Program-made: the position numbers and the translations under genes | Source of the DNA: Clostridia bacterium | GTDB lineage: Bacteria > Bacillota > DSM-521 > Neomoorellales > Neomoorellaceae | Direction of reading: 5' to 3' | DNA length: 64,000 nt | NCBI GenBank assembly: GCA_030154265.1 | Contig: JASKKH010000007.1 | Span: 1 to 64,000, forward strand | Shown: piece by piece, positions 1 through 8,671 of the stretch | How the letters are laid out: every line of letters begins with the position of its first letter | Position numbering within the stretch: the stretch's first letter is position 1 | The notes under the pieces: generated by a model | What the model saw: only the letters and a program-made list of their open reading frames with translations | Told to the model about the DNA's origin: nothing | The model's database searches: none

Positions 1-16
1 GTTATGCTTTTGTATA

Positions 17-89
17 AGAACCATAGCTGAAACCTCCGTATGTATTTGATTCGACACCAATATCATACTAGGTTTCACGCTGTGGTTCT
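17..89. repeat. Long imperfect inverted repeat (large hairpin)
   Basis: Bases 17-35 are almost the exact reverse complement of bases 70-89, and partial pairing continues inward (GTATG-TATT against AATATCATAC), leaving a loop of roughly 12 nt. A short T-run follows at about 92-96. It could be the terminator of a gene left of the window or a small structured repeat. The stem is longer than a usual intrinsic terminator. The rest of 1-198 shows only A+T-rich leader sequence before the first gene. Confidence 0.55.
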
Positions 90-198
90 ACTTTTTGGGT
101 TTGTTGCATTTCATTTTACAATTAACATAATTGAAAGTTATGCAGCAATAATATTTAACAAGAATTGTGTGAAATCAAAGAAGAGGTGAGTTCTTAAG

Positions 199-561
199 AT
201 GGAAGTTTATAATCTTGCCCATGAATTAGCTAGGAGCTTAGCTAAATCAGATCAATATAAAGAATTTAGGTTAGCTAAGGCTAAACTTGAAAGCGATAGT
301 AAAAATTTAGAGATGTTTCGTGATTTTCGTGGGCGTCAAATGGCATTGCAAATGGCAGTTTTAAGTGGAAAGGAACCAGATGAATCTGAAAAGAAGGCCT
401 TAGAAGAAAGCTATCGTGTCGTCAGTCTTAATCCTACCATCACTTCTTATTTAGCATCGGGACAAAGATTAGCTCAGTTAATGCAAGATATTCAAAAAAT
501 ACTAATTGATGCTATACCTGAGTGGGGTAAAGATATGTTTGGAGAGATTGACAAAAAATAA
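199..561 (+). CDS. YlbF/YmcA family protein (DUF964)
   Basis: This 120-residue, entirely alpha-helical, charged protein resembles the YlbF/YmcA (DUF964) family. In Bacillus, YlbF, YmcA and YaaT form a complex that affects RNase Y activity, competence, biofilm formation and sporulation. The family pattern is visible as an N-terminal helix with [15 protein letters not shown], a middle segment with FRDFRGRQM and a C-terminal helix with [12 protein letters not shown]. The ATG follows an AAGAGGTGAG ribosome binding site at about 180-190. No cysteine motif of the kind that binds a cluster is present. The exact member of the family cannot be fixed, and it stands next to a PerR-like regulator rather than a ylb cluster. 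Confidence 0.75.
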   Translation: MEVYNLAHELARSLAKSDQYKEFRLAKAKLESDSKNLEMFRDFRGRQMALQMAVLSGKEPDESEKKALEESYRVVSLNPTITSYLASGQRLAQLMQDIQKILIDAIPEWGKDMFGEIDKK

Positions 562-608
562 AACATAGATAAAATAGTGGTAATACTTTAGTTTTTATGG
601 TGGTATTA

Positions 609-1016
609 ATGGAACTAGTTAATAAGAGGATGACAAAACAGAAAAGGGTTATATTAGATATTCTCCGTAATACCGATACCCATCCAACAGCAGATTGGAT
701 TTATGAGCAGGCACGGAAGGTTTTACCTGATATTAGCCTTGGTACTGTTTACCGCAACCTCGGGGTATTAACAGAAACCGGACAGATAATGGAATTGAAT
801 TATGGCAGTAGCTATAGCAGGTATGACGGTAATCCTAACAACCATTATCACAGTGTTTGTCTAAAGTGTGGTAGGGTAAAAGATTTAGAAATGCCTTTAC
901 ATAAAGAACTTGAGAAGGAGGTTGAAACGCTTAATTGTGATAAGGTACTCTATCATCGTCTTGAGTTTTATGTAATATGTCAGAGTTGCCAGCAAAAAGA
1001 GAAAGATAAGAAGTAA
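609..1016 (+). CDS. perR: Fur-family regulator, PerR-like
   Basis: This is a metal-dependent repressor of about 135 residues with the Fur-family winged helix (HPTADWIYEQAR, then ISLGTVYRNL). It is followed by a dimerisation domain with a regulatory-metal segment containing NHYH and two CxxC pairs (CLKCG, CQSCQ) that bind structural zinc. The spacing of SRYDG, NHYH and CLKCG resembles PerR, the peroxide sensor, more than Fur or Zur, so PerR is the likely assignment by inference. An upstream in-frame ATG at 597 exists, but the GGTGG at 599-603 is better placed to serve ATG 609. A terminator follows at 1027-1056. Confidence 0.8.
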   Translation: MELVNKRMTKQKRVILDILRNTDTHPTADWIYEQARKVLPDISLGTVYRNLGVLTETGQIMELNYGSSYSRYDGNPNNHYHSVCLKCGRVKDLEMPLHKELEKEVETLNCDKVLYHRLEFYVICQSCQQKEKDKK

Positions 1017-1026
1017 GAAGAATATA

Positions 1027-1056
1027 AGCCAGGTTTAAAATTGACCTGGCTTCTTA
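1027..1056 (+). terminator. Intrinsic terminator after the perR-like gene
   Basis: The 8-bp stem AGCCAGGT/ACCTGGCT with a 9-nt A+T-rich loop is followed by TTCTTAT. It lies 11 nt after the stop codon, so it ends the perR-like transcript before the next gene. Confidence 0.7.
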
Positions 1057-1090
1057 TATATGCACTTTTTATAAATAGGGGGAGTTAACA

Positions 1091-3058
1091 GTGGTTGGGG
1101 AATTTGGAAAAGAGGAAATAAAAGTTGAAGCACGGACTTATAATGAGGCGGTTCAAAAAGCAGTAAAATTATTAAAGTCCACACCCCAAGACCTAGAGAT
1201 AGAGGTTTTAGATAATGAAAAGAAAGGTTTTCTTGGTATTGGATATCGGCCAGTAGTGATAGTTGCTCGTTTAAAATATCCAAATGAAAGTCATCCACAT
1301 AAATCACGAACAGGGTATGCTCAAGTAAAAGCCGGGAAGATTTGTGTGGAAGGTGATGATCCTCCAGCTACGATAATAACTAACGAACACTTTGAATTGA
1401 TTTTAAATGGTAAACAGGTAGAGGGAGAGATAGAAGTTAAACCTGAAGATGTTATTGAAGTTCGGCCAAAGGTGGAAAAAGAGCTTGGATACAAAAATTT
1501 AAAGATAAGTAGTGATGGCTTAAAGGCAATTTTAAGTATCAAACCTGGATATCAAAAAATATGGAAGCTGAAAGACAGTGGCCCTTCAACTAAATTAAAA
1601 TTACAAGGTGAACCCGAAGTGGTCGTTTTGCCTTCAATTACAAGGGAAGAGTTGGAAAATGAATTAAAAAACCAAAAAATAGTTTATGGGATTGATGAAA
1701 AGGCCATTGAGAAGGCTTTAACAGCTTCAAAAGAAGAGGAGATAATTATTGCTGAGGGGGTACCGCCGGTTGCTGGTGTAGATGGAAGGGTAGAGTGTCT
1801 TTTCAGTGAGGAAGAGGTATCTCGAATTGAAGTAGACGAAAGAGAGAAGATTGATTATCGGGAAATGGTCATACGTCCCTCGGTTAAAGTGGGAGATGTT
1901 GTTGCGGTCAAGGTTCCACCTAAGCCTGGACAACCGGGGAAGGATGTTTTTGGCAATGAGCTTTTACCTGCTGAGCCCAAAGATTTTCAGTTAGTAGATG
2001 GTGAAGGGACTAAAGTCGATAATGGGCAATCCAGTGTAGCTTTAATTGAAGGACGACCTTATTTTAAACAACGCGGTCGTAAGATAATGATTGATATTTT
2101 ACCGGTTTTATTACATTCTGGTGATGTTAATCTAGAATCTGGTAATTTAAAATTTAAGGGAATTATTAATATTTCCGGTGATGTTACAGAAACAATGAAG
2201 GTTGATGCAACCCAGGATGTAGAAATTGGTGGTAGTATTAACCAAGCAGAAGTTTATTCTGGGGGATCTATTTTAGTTAATGGTAATTGTATAGGTTCTA
2301 GCTTAATAGCTGGGGGTTTAAACAGTGTCTATCAAAGTGCTAAGCCAATACTTCGAGATCTTTCTAAACAATTATCCTCATTAAAAGAAGCTATTCTTCA
2401 ACTTAAGAAAATTTTCAGATCTAAAAAACATAAGGGGGAGTTCAAAACAGGTTATTTAATTATGGTTCTGGTAAAAGAGAAGTTTTCAGGATTGCCCGTC
2501 TTAGTTAAAGAATTAAATAAGATAAAAGCCGGCATCAAGGAAGGGTTTGAGGAGCAATTAATTAAGCTATGCACAAGATTAAACCATGCTTTCATAGATC
2601 CGGTATCTGTGCAGGCATTAAATATAAAGGTTTTAGAGCAGTTACTAGATGATGTTCAAGAAACACTAAATTATTGTGAGCAAAAATCTAAAGACGGTGG
2701 AAATATTATCTGTGACTATGCATTGAACAGTAAATTAAATGCTAGTGGGTGGGTCAAAGTAAAAGGTAAAGGTTGTTACAACACCCACATTGTCGCAGGG
2801 GGTAGTGTTAACATTCAAGGCGTTTTTCGTGGGGGCAGCATTTATGCTGCAGATAATGTGTTTTTAAAGGAAATGGGTTCCAGGGGTGGTGTGAGGACCT
2901 CTGTTCGAGTAGATAAAGGTAAATATATTAAAGCAGGTAAGATATGGCCTAATTGTAAATTAGAAATAGATAATCAAATAATTAAGATTGGCGAAGAAAA
3001 GCATCAAATAATGGCTTATATAAATAAGGAGGGAAATTTAATAGTTAGTTCATATTAA
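1091..3058 (+). CDS. FapA-type DUF342 protein with N-terminal Jag_N domain
   Basis: This 655-residue protein has two parts. Residues 3-55 match a Jag_N/KH-associated domain (EARTYNEAVQKA, then EKKGFLGIG). Most of the remainder is a DUF342 (FapA, flagellar assembly protein A) region, with a central beta-helix-like part rich in glycine turns (ISGDV, VEIGGSINQAEV, GGSILVNGNCIG). A helical, probably coiled-coil insertion spans about residues 420-540, and more beta-helix follows (GGSVNIQGVFRGGSIYA). Proteins of this type occur in many Clostridia and often lie outside flagellar loci; no flagellar gene is nearby here. The GTG start follows AGGGGGAG. The cellular role is unknown: the domain content suggests a cytoplasmic polymerising or envelope-associated protein. 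Confidence 0.8.
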   Translation: MVGEFGKEEIKVEARTYNEAVQKAVKLLKSTPQDLEIEVLDNEKKGFLGIGYRPVVIVARLKYPNESHPHKSRTGYAQVKAGKICVEGDDPPATIITNEHFELILNGKQVEGEIEVKPEDVIEVRPKVEKELGYKNLKISSDGLKAILSIKPGYQKIWKLKDSGPSTKLKLQGEPEVVVLPSITREELENELKNQKIVYGIDEKAIEKALTASKEEEIIIAEGVPPVAGVDGRVECLFSEEEVSRIEVDEREKIDYREMVIRPSVKVGDVVAVKVPPKPGQPGKDVFGNELLPAEPKDFQLVDGEGTKVDNGQSSVALIEGRPYFKQRGRKIMIDILPVLLHSGDVNLESGNLKFKGIINISGDVTETMKVDATQDVEIGGSINQAEVYSGGSILVNGNCIGSSLIAGGLNSVYQSAKPILRDLSKQLSSLKEAILQLKKIFRSKKHKGEFKTGYLIMVLVKEKFSGLPVLVKELNKIKAGIKEGFEEQLIKLCTRLNHAFIDPVSVQALNIKVLEQLLDDVQETLNYCEQKSKDGGNIICDYALNSKLNASGWVKVKGKGCYNTHIVAGGSVNIQGVFRGGSIYAADNVFLKEMGSRGGVRTSVRVDKGKYIKAGKIWPNCKLEIDNQIIKIGEEKHQIMAYINKEGNLIVSSY

Positions 3059-3091
3059 AAAAAGTAATTTATAGAGGCAGTTAGAGGCAGT

Positions 3092-3119
3092 ATGTTAATT
3101 GGGTTAAATTAACATTTTT
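3092..3119 (+). terminator. A+T-rich intrinsic terminator
   Basis: The 7-bp stem ATGTTAA/TTAACAT with a loop around GGG precedes TTTTTC, directly ahead of the next promoter. The stem is weak but well placed after the DUF342 gene. Confidence 0.5.
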
Positions 3120-3121
3120 CA

Positions 3122-3150
3122 TTGACACTTAAATATAGTTTAGCTATGAT
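3122..3150 (+). promoter_or_regulatory. Sigma-A promoter for the TPR gene
   Basis: TTGACA at 3122-3127 and TATGAT at 3145-3150 are separated by exactly 17 nt. This is one of the best matches to the vegetative consensus in the window. Because the open frame extends back through this promoter, translation must start later, at ATG 3170. Confidence 0.75.
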
Positions 3151-3169
3151 GAAGCAGGGAGGGACAGCG

Positions 3170-3871
3170 ATGGGGATGATGACTTCCCTGCGACGGCTAA
3201 CTAAAACACGGCCAGTCTTAGGGATTATTTTTGTAATTGTTTTAGCTATAGGGCTGATAGGTAGTTACGCAATATTTGCTATGCCTCAAGTACCAAATGT
3301 AAATCAATATCAAGCAGGTCAAAATACTAACCCAAGTAAGCAAGAAAAAGAAATTCAAGAGGCTGTACAAGAGCAGATTAGTAAACTTCAAGGAGATATA
3401 AGTAGTTTAAAAAAAGAAGTTAAGGCTAAGCCTGATGCTGTTGATAAAGTTTTAGAACTTGCTCAAAATCAATACTATTTAGGGTCTCTGTATCATTTTT
3501 CTAATGACCATAAGAAGGCTGCAGAGTTTTTTGAGGCTTCAATAAGCAGTTATCAGAAAGTTTTAGAGCTAAATCCTGAAGAAAAAGGTATTAACTTACG
3601 CCTTGCTGAAATAGCCATGTATATTGGTAATAACAAGATGGCAGAGGAGAATTTTAAAGCAGCAATAAAAGCTGATCCCGATGATAACAATGCTCGCCTT
3701 ACCTATGGTATTTATCTTAGCTCATTAAAAGGAGACTATAAGGGAGCAATTAAGCAGTGGGAAGAAATTATGAAGTACAATCCTGATAAAAACATGGCAG
3801 AACAAGTTCAAGCAATGATTAAACAAGCCAAGGAAGTAATGGGTGAAACGCATAAAGGTAATCAAAAATAA
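3170..3871 (+). CDS. Membrane-anchored tetratricopeptide repeat protein
   Basis: This 233-residue protein has a short basic N-terminus (RRLTKTRP) and one hydrophobic segment, VLGIIFVIVLAIGLIGSYAI, at about residues 16-36. A charged coiled-coil-like stretch follows, then two to three TPR units (YYLGSLYHFSNDHKKAAEFF, LAEIAMYIGNNKMAEENFKA). The domain C-terminal to the membrane segment is probably outside the membrane as a protein-protein interaction scaffold. The start at 3170 is chosen because the AGGGAGGG site lies just upstream and the preceding sequence holds the promoter. The gene has its own promoter and terminator, so it is probably monocistronic. No specific partner can be named. Confidence 0.7.
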   Translation: MGMMTSLRRLTKTRPVLGIIFVIVLAIGLIGSYAIFAMPQVPNVNQYQAGQNTNPSKQEKEIQEAVQEQISKLQGDISSLKKEVKAKPDAVDKVLELAQNQYYLGSLYHFSNDHKKAAEFFEASISSYQKVLELNPEEKGINLRLAEIAMYIGNNKMAEENFKAAIKADPDDNNARLTYGIYLSSLKGDYKGAIKQWEEIMKYNPDKNMAEQVQAMIKQAKEVMGETHKGNQK

Positions 3872-3884
3872 TATTAAAGAGTAT

Positions 3885-3915
3885 GCGCCTTATCTTTTAT
3901 GGAAAAGGCGCTTTT
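3885..3915 (+). terminator. Intrinsic terminator after the TPR gene
   Basis: The stem GCGCCTT/AAGGCGC with a 13-nt loop is followed by TTTTC. It lies 13 nt after the stop codon. Confidence 0.8.
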
Positions 3916-3973
3916 CTTTGTTTTTAAGTGTTATATTAACAGATAAGCTATTTTAAAAGGGGGAATGATTTTA

Positions 3974-5170
3974 ATGATTTATAAATCTTCGTTTTTTTTA
4001 AGCGAAGCGGAAAAAATTAAATCCCAGATAATTACTTGGCGCCGCCAATTACATAGGTACCCGGAATTGAGTTTTAATGAGAAAAAGACAGCAGCTATGA
4101 TTACTGGGGTGTTAAAAAAACTGGGGTTAGAAGTTAGGACAGGCATTGGGGGGACCGGGGTTGTAGGTATATTAAGAGGCATGAAAGATAATAAGTCAGC
4201 TGTTGCCTTAAGGGCAGATATGGATGCTCTACCACTCCATGAAGATACAGGTGTAGATTATGCTTCAAGAAATTCGGGGAGGATGCATGCCTGTGGGCAT
4301 GATGCTCATATGTCCATGGTTTTGGGTACTGCAGCAATGTTAGCAAATTACCGTCAAAACCTTCCAGGTTCTGTTGTTTTTATTTTTCAACCCGGTGAAG
4401 AAAAGCCTCCCGGTGGAGCTCGTCTAATGATAGAAGAAGGTGTTTTAGAAAATCCTCCTGTTAAAGCAATCTTTGGCCTTCATGTAACCTCTTCTTTACC
4501 CACAGGTACGGTAGGGATAAGAGATGGAGCTGTAATGGCTTCAGCTGACAACTTTACTATAAAAATAAAAGGTCGTAGCAGTCATGGTGCTTCACCCCAT
4601 TTGGGGTCAGATGCAATTGTAGCTTCTGCCCAGGTAATTTTAATGTTGCAATCTATTGTGGCAAGGCGATTAGACCCAGTTGAACCTTGCGTCTTAACAA
4701 TTGGTACGGTTAATGGAGGAGAGAAAGAGAATATTGTAGCAAGTGAAGTAACTATGACAGGTACTGTCCGGGCAATTAATCCGAGTTTACGGCAACAGTT
4801 AGAAACGGAAATGCGTCAAGTATTAGAAGGAGCGGCTAAAGCTACTGATACCATTATCAAATTAGATTACTTACATGGTTATCCGGCATTATGGAATGAT
4901 TCTAATCTATTCAAAAAATTTCATTCAATAGCAACCCGGATGTTAGGAGCTGAAGGTGTAAAAGAATTAGATGTGCCTTCTATGGGTGCAGAAGATTTTG
5001 CTCGTTATGCCGAAAAAGTTCCAGCATTGTATTTTAATCTAGGAGCAGCAATACCAGGCGAAGAGTTCCGTCCCTGGCATCATCCTCGTTTTAATATAAA
5101 TGAGGACTGCCTCCCTATTGGAGTTGCGTTACTTTCGGCAGCGGTTATGGACACTTTAAATAATTTTTAA
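3974..5170 (+). CDS. M20 family metallopeptidase (amidohydrolase, carboxypeptidase-like)
   Basis: This zinc-dependent hydrolase of about 398 residues belongs to the M20D (IAA-amino acid hydrolase/hippurate hydrolase/N-acyl-amino acid deacylase) family. The metal-binding pattern is visible: RADMDALPL, then MHACGHDAHM, FQPGEEKPPGG, FGLHV and MGAEDFARY near the C-terminus. A lid/dimerisation domain (IKIKGRSSHGASPHLGSDAI) is inserted in the middle, as usual. ATG 3965 is also in frame, but the AGGGGG site ends 1-2 nt before it, so ATG 3974, about 10 nt downstream, is the better start. The natural substrate cannot be told from sequence; N-acetyl-diaminopimelate deacetylase is a related activity. 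Confidence 0.85.
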   Translation: MIYKSSFFLSEAEKIKSQIITWRRQLHRYPELSFNEKKTAAMITGVLKKLGLEVRTGIGGTGVVGILRGMKDNKSAVALRADMDALPLHEDTGVDYASRNSGRMHACGHDAHMSMVLGTAAMLANYRQNLPGSVVFIFQPGEEKPPGGARLMIEEGVLENPPVKAIFGLHVTSSLPTGTVGIRDGAVMASADNFTIKIKGRSSHGASPHLGSDAIVASAQVILMLQSIVARRLDPVEPCVLTIGTVNGGEKENIVASEVTMTGTVRAINPSLRQQLETEMRQVLEGAAKATDTIIKLDYLHGYPALWNDSNLFKKFHSIATRMLGAEGVKELDVPSMGAEDFARYAEKVPALYFNLGAAIPGEEFRPWHHPRFNINEDCLPIGVALLSAAVMDTLNNF

Positions 5171-5236
5171 CCCCCTTAGTACATTATAAATTTTTATTTG
5201 GTCTTTTTAACATAATAAAATTGTGGCCGGGCCCGT

Positions 5237-5265
5237 AAAAACCTTATCTAGTTATAGGGCTTTTT
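5237..5265 (+). terminator. Possible terminator between the amidohydrolase and larA-like genes
   Basis: AAAAACCTTAT can pair with ATAGGGCTTTTT, with one bulged C and a six-base loop, and the U-tract is part of the 3' arm. It is an imperfect stem, so this is a tentative call. Confidence 0.4.
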
Positions 5266-5278
5266 CGAGGGGGTAAAA

Positions 5279-6538
5279 ATGAACTCTGTTAAAGTTCCAT
5301 ACGGTAAGGGATTTCAGGTTGCGGAAATACCAGATGGATTAAGGTTATATAGGATAGAACCAAAAGATGTGGATGGTGTATCTGATCCGACAAGTGAAAT
5401 AATAAGAGCTTTAGAAAACCCTATTGGCAACAAAGGAATTGAAGAATTAAGGGGTATGCGGAAAATTGTTATTGTTGTTAGTGATCTGACACGACCAGTC
5501 CCTAATGAAATTATTTTAAAGGTATTGCTCGAAAAATTAAAGGGTATTGATATTGAGGAAAGCCAAATTACTGTTCTTATAGGAGCGGGTTTACACCAAC
5601 CGGTACCTAAAGAGGATTATCCCCGTGTTGTTGGTTCTGAGATTATCAAAAGAGTTAAAGTAATTAGCCACGATGCCCATGCGTTAGATATGTTACACCA
5701 GGTTGGCTCTTCATCCCTTGGAACACCGATATGGGTTAATAAGAATTATCTAGAAGCAGACGGCCGGATTCTTGTTGGGATGATTGACCCCCATCAGTTT
5801 GCCGGTTTTAGCGGTGGGGCTAAGGGTTTATCTGTGGGTTGTTGTGGTGAAGCCACCATTCGAGCTAATCATGCCCACTTATTGGATCCTGAAGCCAGGC
5901 TGGGACGGATTGAAGGTAATCCCGCTAGAGAAGATATTGATGAGATTGGCGGGATCGTAGGTATAAATTTAATTATTAATGTTGTTTTAAATAATCATAA
6001 AAAAATTGTTAAGGCCTTTGCGGGACATTATCTTAAAGCACATCGTGCCGGGGTTCAATTATCTCGACAATTGGCTGAGGTAAGAGTTAGAAAAAAGGCA
6101 GATATAGCTATCGTATCCTCTGGAGGTTACCCCAAAGATCTTAACTTATATCAGGCACAAAAAGGGCTTCGTAATGCCACTTTAACTATTAAAGAGGGTG
6201 GCATAATTATTTTATGTGTCGAATGCAAGAAAGGGGCTGGGGATAAACGTTTTGTAAAGGGGATGGAAGCTGGTAATAATCCTCAAGAAGTGGTTGAAGC
6301 TTTTAAAAGCCATGGGTTTAAGATGGGATTTCATAAAGCCTTTTTGTGGTGTCATTCTTTACTTCATGCACGTGTATTTTTAGTGAGTTCTGGAATAAAT
6401 GAAGAATTAGCAAAGATTTTACATGTTAAAAAAATGTCAGATTTACAAACAGCTATAAATTCAGCGTTAAATGAATTGCCACAGGCTAAAGTGATTTCAT
6501 TTTTACCTAAGGCAAATTCAGTTATTCCAATAAACTGA
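5279..6538 (+). CDS. larA: LarA-like nickel-dependent racemase family protein (DUF2088)
   Basis: This 419-residue protein belongs to the LarA family, whose founding member is lactate racemase with a nickel-pincer nucleotide covalently bound to a lysine. Family signatures are present: SDLTRPVPN (phosphate/pincer binding), [20 protein letters not shown] (catalytic His and the pincer-bearing Lys) and IRANHAHL. The family acts on several 2-hydroxy acids, so lactate is only one possible substrate. The pincer biosynthesis genes larB, larC and larE are not in the window and would have to be elsewhere for activity. The ATG is preceded by GAGGGGG. A terminator follows, separating it from the dcw cluster. 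Confidence 0.8.
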   Translation: MNSVKVPYGKGFQVAEIPDGLRLYRIEPKDVDGVSDPTSEIIRALENPIGNKGIEELRGMRKIVIVVSDLTRPVPNEIILKVLLEKLKGIDIEESQITVLIGAGLHQPVPKEDYPRVVGSEIIKRVKVISHDAHALDMLHQVGSSSLGTPIWVNKNYLEADGRILVGMIDPHQFAGFSGGAKGLSVGCCGEATIRANHAHLLDPEARLGRIEGNPAREDIDEIGGIVGINLIINVVLNNHKKIVKAFAGHYLKAHRAGVQLSRQLAEVRVRKKADIAIVSSGGYPKDLNLYQAQKGLRNATLTIKEGGIIILCVECKKGAGDKRFVKGMEAGNNPQEVVEAFKSHGFKMGFHKAFLWCHSLLHARVFLVSSGINEELAKILHVKKMSDLQTAINSALNELPQAKVISFLPKANSVIPIN

Positions 6539-6555
6539 AGGAAAGCATAATGTTT

Positions 6556-6593
6556 AAAAGTCTTCCATTAATTAGGGGGCTTTTATTTTTTTC
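6556..6593 (+). terminator. Terminator after the larA-like gene
   Basis: AAAAGTCTTC pairs with GGGGGCTTTT (including G-U pairs) around a short A+T loop, followed by ATTTTTTTC. It lies just after larA and ahead of the mraZ operator, so dcw transcription starts anew. Confidence 0.6.
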
Positions 6594-6627
6594 TTTAGCA
6601 GGAAAATTTATTCCAATGGAGAATAGA

Positions 6628-6673
6628 AGTGGTATAAAGTGGAGTGTAGTGGCTCCAAGTGGAAGAAAAGTGG
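6628..6673 (+). promoter_or_regulatory. Probable MraZ operator: five AGTGG repeats
   Basis: AGTGG occurs at 6628, 6638, 6648, 6658 and 6669, with steps of 10, 10, 10 and 11 bases, so the copies lie on one face of the helix. MraZ (an AbrB-like ring protein) is known to bind tandem GTGG/TGGG repeats of about 10-bp period in front of its own gene. A TATAAA at 6633-6638, between the first two copies, could be the -10 element, so binding would block transcription. The array ends 12 nt before the mraZ start. Confidence 0.75.
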
Positions 6674-6684
6674 GAGATAGGCCC

Positions 6685-7116
6685 ATGTTTATGGGGGAAT
6701 ACCTACATACTATTGATAATAAAGGAAGATTTATTATCCCTGCCAAATTTCGTGACCAATTAGGGGAAAGCTTTGTAATTACGAAGGGCATGGATAATTG
6801 TCTTTTTGTGTACCCTATGAACGTCTGGGTAGAAATTGAACAAAAGTTAAGAAGTTTGCCTTTTACTCGTGCCGACGCCAGAGCTTTTGTTCGATTTTTC
6901 TTTTCTGGAGCCACAGAATGTGAACTAGACCGTCAAGGAAGAGTTCTTCTTCCTGTAAATTTGAGGGAATATGCCAAACTAGAGAAAGAAATTGTGGTTG
7001 TTGGTGTCTCAAATCGGATAGAAATATGGAGTCGCAAATTGTGGGATGAATATTGCCAGAAAACGGCTGAACAATATGAGGAACTGGCTGAGAAAATTGT
7101 TGATTTTGATATCTAG
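6685..7116 (+). CDS. mraZ: MraZ, transcriptional regulator of the dcw cluster
   Basis: This 143-residue protein is the usual length for MraZ, a nucleoid-associated AbrB-like DNA-binding protein that represses its own dcw operon. It carries two SpoVT/AbrB-type half-domains: [20 protein letters not shown] near the N-terminus and [19 protein letters not shown] in the second half. The open frame extends upstream to 6550, but that stretch contains a terminator and the AGTGG operator array. ATG 6685 gives the family's canonical N-terminus (MFMGEY) behind GTGGGAGATAG. It is the first gene of the dcw cluster, 12 nt ahead of rsmH. Confidence 0.92.
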   Translation: MFMGEYLHTIDNKGRFIIPAKFRDQLGESFVITKGMDNCLFVYPMNVWVEIEQKLRSLPFTRADARAFVRFFFSGATECELDRQGRVLLPVNLREYAKLEKEIVVVGVSNRIEIWSRKLWDEYCQKTAEQYEELAEKIVDFDI

Positions 7117-7128
7117 AAGGTGGCTATT

Positions 7129-8085
7129 TTGCTTTTTGAACACAAGCCAGTATTATTGGCTGAAGTTATAGAGCTTTTAAATCCTCAACCTGGAGAATTA
7201 TTTGTTGACGCGACGGTAGGGGGCGGTGGCCATAGCATTGCAATTTTGCCGAGGTTGTATCCTGGAGGACGTTTACTGGGTTTAGACCGGGATGCAGAGG
7301 CTATTGCTGCGGCCCAGAAACGGTTGGTACATTTTGGCGAATCAGTGGAGTTAGTTCAAGCTAATTTTAAAGATATCCTATTGATTTTGAAAGAACGTAA
7401 TATTTCAGGTGTAGACGGCCTCCTATTGGACTTAGGTGTATCATCCTACCAATTAGATAATCCAAGGCGAGGCTTTAGTTATCAGACGGACGCACCTTTA
7501 GATATGAGAATGAATCAACAACAGCAAATGACAGCAGAAGATATTGTTAATTCTTGGTCTGAAGAAAAATTGGCTTCGATTATTTGGCAATACGGAGAAG
7601 AAAGATGGGCCAGTAGGATAGCTTCATTTATTGTAGAGGCTCGGAAAAAAAGAGTAATTAAAACAACTTCAGAATTAGTGGATATTATTAAAAAAGCAAT
7701 TCCGGCCGGGGCCAGAAGGGTTGGTTCCCATCCCGCCAAACGAACCTTTCAGGCTCTCCGGATTGCTTTAAATGGTGAATTGGATGCTCTAAGAACGGTT
7801 CTCGAGCAAGTAGAATTTATATTAACCCCCGGGGGGCGAATTGGTGTAATTTCCTTTCATTCCCTGGAAGATAGAATTGTAAAAGAATCATTTCGTACTT
7901 TAAGTGGTAAATGTACTTGCCCACCTGGATTACCGGTTTGTGTTTGTGGGAGTAAAAGAGTCTTAGATCTGATTACGCGAAAACCTGTAAAGCCAAAGGA
8001 AACCGAATTGGAAGTCAACCCTAGAGCACGTAGTGCTAAATTAAGAGTTGCGCAGCGAGTTCTAAAGGACAAGGAAGGTGAATAA
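7129..8085 (+). CDS. rsmH: RsmH, 16S rRNA m4C1402 methyltransferase
   Basis: RsmH (MraW) uses S-adenosylmethionine to N4-methylate C1402 of 16S rRNA in the ribosomal P site. Motifs are FEHKPVLL at the N-terminus, the SAM-binding glycine loop [23 protein letters not shown] with the following RGFSY, and [14 protein letters not shown] and [14 protein letters not shown] in the C-terminal half. The last part has two CxC-like cysteine clusters ([12 protein letters not shown]), common in Firmicute members. TTG 7129 is chosen because AGAAGGTGG lies 5 nt upstream and gives the usual [10 protein letters not shown] start. An in-frame GTG at 7120 overlaps the ribosome site. Second gene of the dcw operon. 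Confidence 0.93.
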   Translation: MLFEHKPVLLAEVIELLNPQPGELFVDATVGGGGHSIAILPRLYPGGRLLGLDRDAEAIAAAQKRLVHFGESVELVQANFKDILLILKERNISGVDGLLLDLGVSSYQLDNPRRGFSYQTDAPLDMRMNQQQQMTAEDIVNSWSEEKLASIIWQYGEERWASRIASFIVEARKKRVIKTTSELVDIIKKAIPAGARRVGSHPAKRTFQALRIALNGELDALRTVLEQVEFILTPGGRIGVISFHSLEDRIVKESFRTLSGKCTCPPGLPVCVCGSKRVLDLITRKPVKPKETELEVNPRARSAKLRVAQRVLKDKEGE

Positions 8086-8088
8086 GCT

Positions 8089-8616
8089 ATGATAGCAGCA
8101 CCTAAACAATATATATATGAAACAGTTAAAGAAAAAGACAAAGGAATAGAGCGGCGGATTTCTTCAAGAAGGGGAATTAACTCAAAACAAAAAGCTCAGC
8201 TTTTGGTATTAGTATTTCTAGCCTTTATAATTGGTATGAGTTTTACATACCTTAAGGTACAATTGATGATTGCTGGGTATAAGGTTGAGGACATTAAAGA
8301 AGATATTAGAACTTTGCAAAGAGAAAATGAAAATTTACAATTGGAAGTAGCCCGTCTAAAATCACCCGAACGTATTGCAATGGAAGCGGCTTCAAGATTA
8401 GATATGGTTGAAGCGCAAACAAATCAAATTTGCTACGTTCCAGGAAATTCCACCAATGATTTAACCCAGGGTTCTGAAACACTTCAGGTAGCTTCAGTAG
8501 AACAAAATAGCAAAATAACAACCTCAACAGAAGATAAAAAATCTTTACTTTCTTCCATTACACAAGTACTTTATCAATGGTTAGAACCGACATCGACTGA
8601 TAAATTAGAAGGGTGA
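8089..8616 (+). CDS. ftsL: FtsL-like cell division protein
   Basis: This bitopic division protein of 175 residues has a basic cytoplasmic N-terminus (RRISSRR), one transmembrane segment at about residues 38-58 (AQLLVLVFLAFIIGMSFTYL) and a coiled-coil/leucine-zipper stretch (IRTLQRENENLQLEVARLKSP). A family-typical turn, PERIAMEAASRLDMV, follows. The tail of about 60 residues is Ser/Thr/Gln-rich and probably disordered, and longer than in many FtsL proteins. FtsL forms a complex with FtsQ/DivIB and DivIC at midcell. The assignment rests mainly on position between rsmH and the PBP gene plus topology, since FtsL sequences diverge strongly. Confidence 0.8.
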   Translation: MIAAPKQYIYETVKEKDKGIERRISSRRGINSKQKAQLLVLVFLAFIIGMSFTYLKVQLMIAGYKVEDIKEDIRTLQRENENLQLEVARLKSPERIAMEAASRLDMVEAQTNQICYVPGNSTNDLTQGSETLQVASVEQNSKITTSTEDKKSLLSSITQVLYQWLEPTSTDKLEG

Positions 8617-8671
8617 TAATATAGGTATCTTTATGTTGATGTAATTGAGGTGTTTGTTAAGGGGCGACATT

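Noticed and set aside
3122-3169. Earlier start of the TPR protein at TTG 3122
   Set aside because: These bases are a near-consensus sigma-A promoter, and ATG 3170 has the ribosome site.
6550-6684. N-terminal extension of MraZ by 45 residues
   Set aside because: The stretch contains the larA terminator and the AGTGG operator array, and MraZ from 6685 already has the usual 143 residues.
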